A DNA stretch of 64,000 bases from Phorcus lineatus (Eukaryota; Mollusca; Gastropoda; Trochida; Trochidae): NCBI GenBank assembly GCA_921293015.1, contig OV121089.1, positions 43,161,220 to 43,225,219 on the forward strand, given 5' to 3'. The notes under the pieces were generated by a model, which saw only the letters and a program-made list of their open reading frames with translations, did not search any database and was not told the DNA's origin. Position 1 is the stretch's first letter. Every line of letters starts with the position of its first letter. Made by a program: the position numbers and the translations under genes. Below, in pieces: positions 38,411 to 48,870 of the stretch.

Positions 38411-39562
38411 TTAAATCATGGCGAACAGTAGATTAGCGGAAGAAGCAACAAACCTTGGGTACTCGACAGACAGTATTTGGCTACCAAGACTACAGTTCTT
38501 GAACAGCTGCCTCGCCTCCAATCTGTTAGATCCCCTTGAAGAGTAGTAAACCAGGGAGCCATGTATTTGAACTATTCGCTGTGATTTGGATCCCAAAACA
38601 GTTGTCTCACTGCATAATACTTGTTTTGTTTTACGGTTTTGAAACATGACATGAAGTTCACTATATTGAAGCGTAGCAAACCTCGAAAATACAAACATGT
38701 CCATTTCTGGCATTCGAAATACCGAAAAACTTTCGTATAGGTGAGATTTGCAGATTTTCTTTGGTTTTCCAAAAGGCATCTCGGCACAAACCACTGCAGG
38801 AGTAGGCATTGGTTTTTGGAACTTTACCCAGCACAGAAGATCTTCATGGATACATAAATCTGTAGTGGCCTGTAGGTCTACCTTTGAGTAGTAAATCTTC
38901 AGTGTACCTTTCTCTGTTTTCGAGTGTTTGTATATTTTTTTATTGGCGGATTTCGTATTTGTGTAATATATGTCATCTTTGTAAATACAAATAGTCGATG
39001 CTCTGTGAACATCTATCAATTTTGTAACTGATTTTCCGTCGATGGATTGTGAAAAGACCCCATCATGTGACCAGTAGACTGTCTTGGTTTCCTTATCATA
39101 TGCAAGAGAACTCACTTTATTTTGGTTCGTAATTCCGGTTCTTTCAAAGCCCTCTGATTTGAGGGAACCTGTCAGGAAAGGCATTTTTGTTCCTTTAGAG
39201 GGAATCATTATGAATTTTGAAGCACCGATTTCCTTCTTGGTTAATTTTGCAGCTTTCATCGGTTTTGTTTCCATAGATAGAAGGTAATCTTTTAACAAAC
39301 ATCCTTGACCCTGACCTTGAGTGTCCTTTAACAAGTCTCCAGTTGCCATGTCTACCAGGGAACAACCTTGAGTATTCAGACACACAGTTGCGCACTCAAT
39401 ATCTGATTTACACCGAGTGGCCCCCAGAACCGCGTGGTTTGTCGTGTTGAGTGCTGCAGTTTTCTCGTGTCTGAAGAGGACATACTTTGATTGGGTTGTC
39501 GGCAATCCGAGGAATAAGATAATCACATAGAATTCCATGTATAACATGCTGGACATCGACAA
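38411..39562 (-). CDS. Single-exon secreted protein, family not named (Cys-rich N-terminus, propeller-like body)
   Basis: 383 residues in one exon. A hydrophobic N-terminal stretch (MEFYVIILFLGLPTTQS) looks like a signal peptide, so the product should be secreted. A short Cys-rich unit follows (CKSDIECATVCLNTQGC), resembling part of a PAN/apple domain. From about residue 145 the sequence has features of a beta-propeller related to LDL-receptor class B repeats (SSLAYDKETKTVYWSHDG, ICIYKDDIYYTNT), but repeats are degenerate and the assignment is an inference. There is no membrane anchor. Start choice is supported by the TATA box about 64 bp upstream and by conservation in the broken copy. Such single-exon secreted genes often belong to expanded families in molluscs. 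Substrate or partner is unknown. Confidence 0.75.
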   Translation of the reverse strand: MSMSSMLYMEFYVIILFLGLPTTQSKYVLFRHEKTAALNTTNHAVLGATRCKSDIECATVCLNTQGCSLVDMATGDLLKDTQGQGQGCLLKDYLLSMETKPMKAAKLTKKEIGASKFIMIPSKGTKMPFLTGSLKSEGFERTGITNQNKVSSLAYDKETKTVYWSHDGVFSQSIDGKSVTKLIDVHRASTICIYKDDIYYTNTKSANKKIYKHSKTEKGTLKIYYSKVDLQATTDLCIHEDLLCWVKFQKPMPTPAVVCAEMPFGKPKKICKSHLYESFSVFRMPEMDMFVFSRFATLQYSELHVMFQNRKTKQVLCSETTVLGSKSQRIVQIHGSLVYYSSRGSNRLEARQLFKNCSLGSQILSVEYPRFVASSANLLFAMI

Positions 39563-39625
39563 AATGTCTAAGATGTATTGTAAGGCTTAAATGATAGTCT
39601 TGCTCTCTTCTCTATGTAAGTTAAA

Positions 39626-39633
39626 TATTTATA
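39626..39633 (-). promoter_or_regulatory. TATA box of the secreted-protein gene
   Basis: TATAAATA on the - strand, 64 bp upstream of the ATG, implying a 5' UTR of roughly 35 nt. It is conserved with its flanks in the duplicated copy at 35456-35463. Confidence 0.65.
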
Positions 39634-40620
39634 CTTGACAGGTTATCTGTGTTTTGGTAACAGCCGGCTTGTTTGATTGGTGGGTAACCATGAATACCAT
39701 TGTTACTGTATTTCAAATATTAACCAAACTTGCAAAATTAAAACATCTGTTCGAATATCCAATATGCATTATACTTTAAAAAACTTAAATTTAATTGTTT
39801 TTTTTCCTAGACTGAACACCTTACCTACTGGATATTGCAATTGTAATTCAAACTTAATCCTACGAGCAGCCAAAACTCATTCAATAAACTACAAGGCATG
39901 AAATTATTAACTTTGCCAAAAGAAAAAGTACTTTTTAAGTTGCTACTTTGAATTGAAACCTCGAAATCATAGAAAAGTAGATATTATTTGACAAGATTCA
40001 CAAGAAGAAAGATATGATATAAATTGAGATCAGCATTCAAATCGTTTGTGATTGCGATGAAGCGTGATCTGGAATCAACAAATTTCTACAAATTTGATGT
40101 TTTTACTGCTCTTCATCGACAGGTAGTCCTAAATCCAGGATCATCAAGGCTTTTGCAAAGTACATAATAAATAGAACAAAGGTATTAGGAAATCCTGAAA
40201 TAATTTGTTTAATGCTAACGTGGATGGATATGGTTAGCAGTGACACAACGCAAATTACTAGAGACTATTGGACACCTAACAAAAGAACCTACACTGCAAA
40301 AATGTCGTTTTGAATTTAAACATGTTGCGTACGTGTTTTACTAAAAACATGTTGCGAAATGTGTTTAAATGCTAAAAACATAAATTATTATGTGTTGTAA
40401 ATCAAAACATGTTTCAAATATAAACACATTGCACTATACATCAAAAATGGATTATTCTCATATTAGCTAAGTATAAGAAAGCATGTAGTCGTGATAACAT
40501 GTTGAATGCGTACATGTTGCTTATAATGTATGCTTTGATATATCGTATTTCCTTTTTCTGAATGTCACAAAAACACAATGTGAAAATATCAATCCGAGTA
40601 ACATTTATATTAAAGTTGAC

Positions 40621-40685
40621 GATTATGATGATGATTATATTATTATCATAATCATTATAATTATTACTTTTATGATTATTATCAT
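40621..40685. repeat. Degenerate (GAT/ATT)n low-complexity tract
   Basis: A run of gatgatgatt and attattatcat motifs on both strands, typical of a decaying trinucleotide microsatellite. Confidence 0.6.
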
Positions 40686-40810
40686 CCGAAGAATCAACAG
40701 AATAAATTACCCTCGCGTTGCCTGTTATGGGTATAAAGAACTATACACTTCTTTTGGTGTTATTGCCGATTATAACATACATCCTGAACAGTATAAAGTA
40801 CATATCATAT

Positions 40811-40890
40811 CACTATTTCATGAAGCCGCGATATAAGTGAAATAATCTTGAAAGCGGCGTTAAACACCAACTCACCTCACTATTTCATGA
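40811..40890 (+). mobile_element. 5'-truncated SINE tail with 13-bp target-site duplication
   Basis: A 54-bp insert (40824-40877) carrying taagtgaaataatcttgaaagcg and gcgttaaacacc is flanked by identical 13-bp copies of CACTATTTCATGA at 40811-40823 and 40878-40890. This is the mark of a LINE-driven insertion that stopped after copying only the SINE's 3' tail. The same tail motif ends the longer SINE at about 48610-48870. Confidence 0.85.
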
Positions 40891-41854
40891 TAAAGAAACA
40901 GTTGTTTTATTCTTTTGTTAAATCATGTTGACATTTTAAAAACAGATGGCAATTTTCACTATTGTATTTGGTGTCACCCGTTTTCATTGTATTTCTATAA
41001 AGTTAATTTATGACAATACAACACATGCCACAACTTCAAATTGTTTTGTTTTTTTAAACACAGGTCGATAGTGTACGTTAGCATTTAAATTGATGTTGAT
41101 ATGTGTTTAAAATGTTTTCATGGTCATTGAATATTATTTCATTTTCACAAATATTTTGCAAAGTATGTCTTTAATTATTTCTGGTAAAGTAAAGAAATCA
41201 TTAGCCTGCTTAGAGTTTATTTTTAGTATCAGAAGAGTTTTTTGTCACCAAACACCTTGAATTTCATGTACTTAAAGATTTAACATGAGCACGAAAAGCA
41301 AACTGTTCGAATAACTTATTTTCCTTGCACTGGAAAGTCATACGAAATAACAAAAAATGAATAAGATTTAACCATTTTATATTTTTATATATTTACCAAT
41401 TGAACAGGTATTATACTCAAAACAAGCACGAAATCTCAATGATTTTCAGAACAACTTGTCAATAAAATAAGCGTTAACTGGCGTGGAGCGGTAAAGGGTT
41501 TGAGAGAACAGACAGCATTGTAAATACCACGAAAACAGGTTACTCTAGTGTACTTTTAAAAAATAAAAGTTTACTACTACTACTACTAGTTGAACTTTTA
41601 CCAAAATTGTTTTCAAATTTCCCCCCATAAATCGATTTTGAATAGATATATGAAAACAAGAAAAAGCTTGTGTGTATGATAGGAAACAAAAGTAGTGTCA
41701 TTTCTCTTTGTTTCAAACCTATTACACGTGGTTCAGAACAAAGGAATTCAGCGTTCAGAGTTAATTACTTGCCCCTTGATTATAATTATTGCGCGAAGTT
41801 GTTCCTTTGTTCGATAGTTTTTATTATATACACTGAAAACGGACAATACCACCA

Positions 41855-41957
41855 ATGATGATGATGATGATGACAACGAGGATGCTGATGACGATGACGA
41901 CGACGACGATGATGACGATGATGACGCTGATGACGACGACGACGACGATGATGATGA
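41855..41957. repeat. (GAT/GAC)n trinucleotide microsatellite
   Basis: About 100 bp of mixed gat, gac and gct trinucleotides. It gives His/Arg-rich or Asp-rich false reading frames and is not coding. Confidence 0.9.
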
Positions 41958-42162
41958 AGAACATTCACAAGTTGTTGAATACCTGATGTTGTAGAGCCTT
42001 GTGAACAGCGTCAGGTGACAAGATAATATGAATCAACGATAAAAAATAAACCACTTTCAATAACAGAACCACTTGCTGCACGATAATATTATCGTAAGAA
42101 CGGGGTAGCATCCAAGCATGGGTGTGAAAACTCAACAGCGTTAAACTGAAATCAATACTGCC

Positions 42163-42778
42163 AAAACTAAAGTTATTGTATTCCGAAACAGAGGGCGGCT
42201 GTCAAAATTTGTAAAAAGGACCTATGATGATACGGAAATCGAAGTGTTTAATACATATAAGTATCTCGGTATCATGATGACACCTAAACTTATGTGGACA
42301 AGAGCGTGTAATGTTTTAGCACAACAAGCCAACAAATCTTTGTTCCCCATAGTTAGCTTCATTCGTAAATATGGTGTAAATATTCGTGATGCGTTTAAGA
42401 TATTTAATTGACGATTGTTCCAATCTTGAAGTATGGTAGCGAAATATGGGGATATAAGGAAATGAATCAACTTGAAGTCCTTCATCGATCTTTATATAAA
42501 TTTGTATTTAATGTTGTTAAATCCTTCCCTAATGTCGCTATATATGGAGAATGTTGGAGATATCCCTTGTATATCAATTCTTGTTTAAACTGCATCAGAT
42601 ATTGTTTCAGATTGATTACCATGCCATCATCTAGATACCAACATCAATCATATCTTATGTTATTTAAAGCAAACTTGTTATAGAAAACGTACTAACTGGG
42701 CATCTAAGGTTAAGCAGCTATTATTCACTTATGGATTTGGACATGTCTGGGTACAACAGGGAGTAGGGGATAAAGTTG
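42163..42778 (+). pseudogene. Non-LTR retrotransposon (LINE) fragment, left part
   Basis: The reading is typical of the region after the catalytic core of a LINE reverse transcriptase: KTKVIVFRNRGRLSKF, YKYLGIMMTPKLMWTRA, then after one frameshift ILKYGSEIWGYKEMNQLEVL. It is 5'-truncated and carries at least one frameshift and a stop. It continues at 43886 after an inserted repeat. Confidence 0.8.
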
Positions 42779-42786
42779 TATTTTTA

Positions 42787-43877
42787 GCTCATCAGGTCTG
42801 AAAGACCCGATGGGCTTATGGCATGGCAAGGCGTCCGGCGTCCGTCCATCCGTCCATCCGTCCGTCCGTCCGTCCGTCCATCCGTAAACTTTTCACTTTT
42901 TCGACTTCTTCTCCAGAACCAATGACTCTAGAGAGCTGAAATTTTATGTGCATACTCCTTGGCAAATGGGGATTCTAAATTGTAGATTTCGTGACCCCAT
43001 GACTCAAAATTGGGTCACAAGGGTCAAAACCTGAAAAACCTATTTTCATCTTCTTCTCCAGTTCCAAAAGGTCTAGAGAGCTGAAAAGGTGTGTGTAGAC
43101 TCCTTGGCCAACGGGGATTCTAAATTGTAGGTTTGGTGACCCCATGACCCCAAATGGGGTCACAGGGGTGAAAACCTAAAAAACCTAATTTAATCTTTTT
43201 CCCTAGTTCCAAAAGGTCTAGAGAGCTGAAAAGGTGTGTGTATACTCCTTGGCAAATGGGGATTCTAAATTGTAGATTTGGTGACCCCATGACTCCAAAT
43301 GGGGTCACAGGGGTCAAAACCTAAAAAACCTAATTTCATCTTTTTCCTTAGTTCCAAAAGGTCTAGAGAGCTGAAAAGGTGTGTGTACACTTCTTGGCCA
43401 ACAGGGATTCTAAATTGTAGGTTTGGTGACCCCATGACGCCAAATGGGGTCACAGGGGTCAAAACCTAAAAAACCTAATTTCATCTTTTTCCCTAGTTTC
43501 AAAAGGTCTAGAGAGCTGAAAAATTGTGTGAAGACTCCTTGGACACTGGGGATTCTAAATTGTAGGTTTTTTGACCACTTGACCCCAAATGGGGTAACAG
43601 AGGTCAAAACCTTAAAATCCTACTTTCATCTTCTTCTCCAGTTCCAAAAGGTCTTGATAGCTTAATAGTTGTGTGTAGACTCCTTGGACAATGGGTATTC
43701 TGAATTGTAGGTTCGGTGACCCCTTGACCCCAAATGGGCAATGGGTCTTTTTTATTTTATTGTGAATAACTCGGACGTTGGGACAGGCTATCTTTCCTAC
43801 ACTGCCCATGACCCCATGGTCTAAACCACAACACCTATTTCTATCAAAAGTCTGATGAGCTACAGAGCCCATGGCTC
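42787..43877 (+). mobile_element. Mobile 'gctcatc...' repeat with six 145-bp tandem units and 8-bp target duplication
   Basis: It is flanked by identical TATTTTTA octamers at 42779-42786 and 43878-43885. The left end forms a small hairpin (agctcatcaggtct with agacccgatgggct), followed by a (CCGT/CCAT)n run at 42841-42885. Then come units of exactly 145 bp: the gtgacc(cc) landmark recurs at 42991, 43136, 43281, 43426, 43571 and 43716. The right end (gagctacagagcccatgg) is another short hairpin. It has no coding capacity. Related copies are at 18799-19629 and 20333-20700. The octamer duplication points to a hAT-type mechanism, but the ends are not typical TIRs. Confidence 0.85.
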
Positions 43878-43885
43878 TATTTTTA

Positions 43886-43998
43886 AAGATATTCAAGGAA
43901 AGATTAATTGATTGTGCAAAACAAGACTGGCACGCAGAACTTACAGATAAAGTCTCGCTGCAATTCTATTCAACAATAAAACATCAATTAGTTCCGAC

Positions 43999-44080
<82 letters not shown>

Positions 44081-44500
44081 CATTAATAATAGAAAGTACA
44101 GGCGATCATTGCTTATTTCCAGAAGCTATTACGACCGTCTTGGAATACAATGTATTAGAAAAGGTTTTTGTGACTATGACAATCCTGATACTAAATGTTC
44201 TTTATGTAATGTCACTGAAGATGAAATGCATATTGTATATCATTGTACAATGTATTAAACTTTCCGTGATTATCTACCGTTATTATTCAGTCATAACAAA
44301 AATATGAATAGTTTTAAGTATTTAATGGAATCTATTGATCATATTTTCATGATGGGAATATTTTTATAAACCGTGTTTCGTGTACAAGGAGAAATCATTT
44401 AATGCGCATGCGTATGAATTTTCATCTATATCTATTGTATTGTATAATATGGATAAAATGGCCTTGAAGCAATAAAACCATTGAATTGAATTGAATAAAC
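43886..44500 (+). pseudogene. LINE fragment, right part, with 3' end
   Basis: It continues the same reading as the left part: KIFKERLIDCAKQDWHAEL, then after the TA tract a Cys-rich motif (CSLCNVTEDEMHIVYHCTMY) typical of the C-terminus of such LINE proteins. It ends near 44500 with an aataaaa and a ttgaattgaattgaat tail. Frameshifts and the TA tract make it inactive. Confidence 0.75.
44002..44079. repeat. (TA)39 microsatellite
   Basis: An uninterrupted run of TA dinucleotides inside the LINE remnant. It produces a false Ile-Tyr repeat protein. Confidence 0.97.
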
Positions 44501-47200
44501 TGAAACAAACTAGAACTAAGTCAGGTTGTCTCAGTAATTTGGTTGACGAGTTTCATGTAGGGGAGGGTTTTTAACTTTTTATATACAGCTGTATTCTATT
44601 TTGGTTTGTCATGAGATAATAAACACCTTGATTAAGTCTCCAGTTACCTCATTTATTTGGCACAATTGCCATCAGCTGGTATTGCACATCTGACGGTGCT
44701 GATTCTGTGAACTTAGAAAACCATCAGGGCTGTACTGAGTAGTTCAGAAGGAGAAGTTTAAGACAATCAAGAGCACGATACAAGATGTTGACATTCACAA
44801 GTTATTCCACAAAGAGTCAATAAAGGAAAATAAGAGATGGAGTGATGTGTTCTTTTTTTAAGATACCACACAAACTTTGCGCAGCAGGGTTTTGAATTCT
44901 TTAATCCAGCAAGCGTGTACAATATGTAAGTGTAGAAATCACTAGTGATCTAAACCTAATGTACATACAGAGGTGTGTTTGGGTCTACACTGAGTAGCAG
45001 TTCACATCATGTCCCCCATCTCTTCGTTCAGATACAGTCAATTGAAGACCTGCAACTGGTGAATTTGGTCACAGGATGGTGTCCTCTGAGTATCCATAGT
45101 GACCACAAACCACAGACCAAACCTCTAATTTTCATCGGTTACTGAGTTACAGCGATCTCAAAATTGAACTTGTTAAAATTAATGATTTTAAGAATCACTT
45201 TCCAAGGGAAATAACTCTTTAAGGAATCGACTCATTCCAAATAAGTGTCCCGTGTTAAATTGTATATTATTATTTAATTGTATATTTACAGATCCACTCC
45301 AGAACATTATTACACAAAAAGTTATATTTAAGAAAATAATTGGACATAAACTAAAGTATTTAAATTTTGCGATTACTTCCTTTATCGAGTGGTATTTTCC
45401 TTCTAGCTTCGTTGTTTTTAAACTAAGACAGATACAAACATAATTGTTAGTTTATTCTAAAGCAGATGTATTAGGTTAGTTAGAAAAAAACGAGTCTATT
45501 AAGGGCCACAGCGACCACGCTCTAAAACCTATTTTCATCTTCCTTTCAAGAAGCAATAGGCTTAGTTTTCGAATGAAAAAAGATTATTGCTCCTTGCAGG
45601 AAATCATTTTCAAATTAGATTTCTTTATATATCAAACACAATGTATTCTATCTAATCTTTCTTTCAAATCAATGTTTTGTCAAATCTATTATACTATATT
45701 CTAACACAATATAAATCAACCAATTCAACATGAACGAAAGATAGTTCACCCTGAGAAAGCACTTCCGTGTTTGAAATTCGAAGCGGACCACCTTTCACAA
45801 AGCAACCTTGACTAAGCTTGACTTTCCATCCCTTTAATTCAGGTTATCATTGTCACTTACAATCACCATAGAGCTTTGTTTCATTAACAATATTTTCTTA
45901 ATAAAAACATCAAAGACTTCTGCAGCAGAAGTAAAAGCAAGGGGCGGTAACGTTCGAAATAGGTTTTAAACCCTTTATGGCAATAAGGTTTGTTGTTTGA
46001 AATCAACCAGCCCCCCTAAAGATTCGACATACCCTACAATGTGTTGATACCTTTAAGAGTCCCAAAATCAAGGCAGGCTTTCTGACCTCTTCTCAAACAA
46101 GCCCCATCTGAATATAACAAGCAATTGGCTGTTGGGCAAGCAGCTGCTTCGAACACTGGTTTCATATCCATTGTTTTCATAATAAAACACAGGGCAGGTG
46201 CTTCTGTAACTCATCATGCATATATATGATATGATATATATATATGATATATCACATGGGAAAAAACACAAAGCAAAAAGCACAGATACCATTATTCCAA
46301 TCATAACTTTATTCCACTTCTGAAAATTTTATTCTCTATAGATATAAAAGCCATTCACTTGGGAGAGAAATTTCTAACGTCTCTGGCAATGTAGTTTGAT
46401 GTATGTATTTATTGTAGAAAATATGACCTGACAGAGAAAGGGAATTATTGTTATACTCTCTAGCTACCAGGTTACAGGGGTATAACCAAAGCATGCAAAC
46501 GGGTATAAAGAACCCTCTGTAATCAGTAGTGAAGTAAAGTACAGCGAGTCATGCATTGATCTGCAATAGATTATCTATAAAGGTATGTAAACTGCTTGAA
46601 CGTGACTTCCTAGTTGCGCCTGACAAACTTACCACACGGTTACCTTATTAACAAATACCAAGTATGGTAAACGTTGAGAAGTAAAATTAGGGGGAAAAAA
46701 CAATATAGGCTATGGAGCAATATTATCTAGACTGAAAATAAAATGTTATCATTGATCTGCTGTCTGAAAGGCCGCCTTCTCAAAGTAACTTTAGCTAAGG
46801 CCAGTCTTCACCTTACTGGACCCCGGATAATCGGAAACCTCGCTATCCGGACGATTTTATGGTGAAACGAATATTTAGAAAGAAAATGTACTCACTTATC
46901 CGGACCTCGCATATATGTATTTCGCTAAGTAACCTTTGGTTTTTACGATCACCTTTTTGTTTTATTAAAGGTCCTCAAGGGCCGACGCAGGATTTTCATA
47001 TGGCAGGTGCGCTCTACGGGTGTCAAAAGTATAACAATTGAAATGATGACGTTTGAAGAACTATGTTCACGGGAAAACTAGTTTATTTACTGACTTTTAG
47101 TTCCATGTTCTATACTTTTCTTGTATATTTTTACATGTATGAGAATTACGACTCAATATTTTCTATTTTTGGAACTCTCTTGGGTGGGGTGCTCACCCCC
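44501..47200. other. Intergenic sequence, no gene recognised
   Basis: AT-rich, with an (AT)-rich tract at about 46215-46255. Near 46810-46910 there are three tatccggac-type motifs that resemble the ends of pogo/Tigger transposons, but no element could be bounded. No coding region was seen. Confidence 0.35.
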
Positions 47201-47311
47201 GCATCCTCCCAATCTCATTGAAATCAGCCCGAAACTAATCGCTCGTACACGAAAAGTAGCGAGGTACGAGCGATTAGTTTCGGGCTGATTTCAATGAGAT
47301 TGGCATCCTCC
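47201..47311. mobile_element. Perfect 93-bp MITE with 9-bp target duplication
   Basis: The element 47210-47302 is two 39-bp arms that are exact inverted complements (left starts caatctcattgaaatcag) around a 15-bp loop. It is flanked by identical GCATCCTCC at 47201-47209 and 47303-47311. No mismatch in arms or duplication means a very recent insertion. A 9-bp duplication with long inverted ends suggests a Mutator-like source. It has no coding capacity. Confidence 0.93.
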
Positions 47312-48609
47312 CTCACAATCCGACAATGGGTTTCCTATTATCATTACTGAGATATCTTATTTACAGGGACACTTTTGTTCCTGAAGGATTTCTGTCTGAT
47401 CGAAACGTGACCGTTTTACAATATTTTTGGGGTGTGTTTCTAAAACTATTCTAATATCGTCACGAGAATGCCAAAAAGATAGAAGTCGTCCCGAGAATGT
47501 TTAAATGTATTTTTCGGATTGCCTCCTCTATGAAGTTGGTTGAGAAAAAAGTCTGAGATTGTTTTTTTTAAATATATACCCTTATCAGAATACGTGTTAC
47601 ATGTATATCTTATGTGACAATCATTTTACTAGAAGCTTTACTAGATTTCCTTGAACTATAAGTTGTTATGCGATTGCCAAATGCGATTAAAGTTATCATG
47701 CAATTGTAACTAAATTCTCCTATAAAATTGCCAAAAAGTTTTTATAATATTCCCCTCATTCCAAAGTCAATATAAGTATGCCCTAATAAGACATCTTAAT
47801 AATATCAATTAATTATTGATATAAATATTACTGTCTGCCACTATGAGGTTTTTAATATTTAATGCCTCTATTGGATTTCCTATCACACAGACGCAAATCA
47901 AGACTATATATTCAAACGACAACGTCCTTAAATGGTTTACTTAATTGACAAGAAGTTTCAAATAGATTTCCCTTATTCAGCAGTCCTTTAACGATTGTAA
48001 CTAGAAATCCCTATGAGAGTGCATTTAAAGTGCATTTATTTTTAGTGTGTTGTTGTAAAAAGAAATTCCCATAGTATTGCCCGTGATTATCTTTATCATT
48101 GTCATTATCATTATATGTCTTTCATAAGACTACATTATGCTTGAAGTCCTCATGAGATTAAACATTGTCTAAATACATTATGAGGTCACTTATGAATATG
48201 TCCTGAGGCGGTAGGCAAACCATCTCAGAATCTGTATTCACAGATAAAAGTAAATTACAACTATAAACATGTTTTTTCATCAACATGTTACAATATAACA
48301 ACGAAACCTTCTATATACTTGAAGACTGAATACCTTGATATTCAATTGGGTGGCTAATATTATTGTTAATCAAGTTATACATTATTTTTAATTATGTCAC
48401 TTTATCTTGTCAGTGTTTGAATTGAGAATTGCCAAATCTGTGTTTTGTCAATGACCAACGGAAAAAGGCCTTATCACATCTCGAATTCAACGACGTTGAC
48501 ATAGCACGAATCAAGATTTATAACGCGAGTGATTTTTTCCTATAGATAGGCGCGTATTAAAGTGCATGATTGACACCTTTCTTGATAAAACTATTTCCTA
48601 CATGTTTCA
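47312..48609. other. Intergenic sequence, nothing recognised
   Basis: AT-rich, short frames only. Confidence 0.3.
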
Positions 48610-48870
48610 GGGGACAGGGAAGCACAGTAATAAGCGCGTTCGGTCAGGGCCTCGGCAACATTTTCACGCAGAACGGTTTGTCTAAAATGCTATACTGAAT
48701 TTCAGCTCAGTGTCACTTATGGTTTGCTAGTTCCAGCCGATGCTTACAGGTTTTACCGTAATGCATAGCCACAAAATTTTGCGTTGCAGGGTTTCTCCCT
48801 GTAGTAATACTAGCAGCCGTAATAAAGTGAAATAATCTTGAAAGCGTCATTTAACCCTAAACACCTCATC
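48610..48870 (+). mobile_element. tRNA-derived SINE
   Basis: The left end has a tRNA-like promoter (agcacagtaataagcgcgtt resembling an A box). The right end has gggtttctccctgtagtaat, agcagccgtaataaag and the taaagtgaaataatcttgaaagcg tail shared with the truncated copy at 40824-40877. Similar tails are widespread in mollusc SINEs. The left boundary is approximate and no target duplication was identified. Confidence 0.55.

Noticed and set aside
41786-41968. His/Arg-rich small open frame
   Set aside because: Product of the (GAT/GAC)n microsatellite read on the other strand.
42975-43607. Series of overlapping 62-65 residue frames on the - strand repeating the same protein
   Set aside because: They are translations of the 145-bp tandem units of a mobile repeat. 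The repetition comes from the DNA array, not a repeat protein.
42991-43860. Regular array that might suggest CRISPR-like organisation
   Set aside because: The whole 145-bp unit repeats with no unique spacers, in an animal genome, inside a transposon-like element.
43871-44307. Ile-Tyr repeat open frames
   Set aside because: They are the translation of a (TA)n microsatellite within a LINE remnant.
46800-46920. tatccggac motifs resembling ends of a pogo/Tigger DNA transposon
   Set aside because: No second end, no target duplication and no transposase could be found, so the element cannot be delimited.
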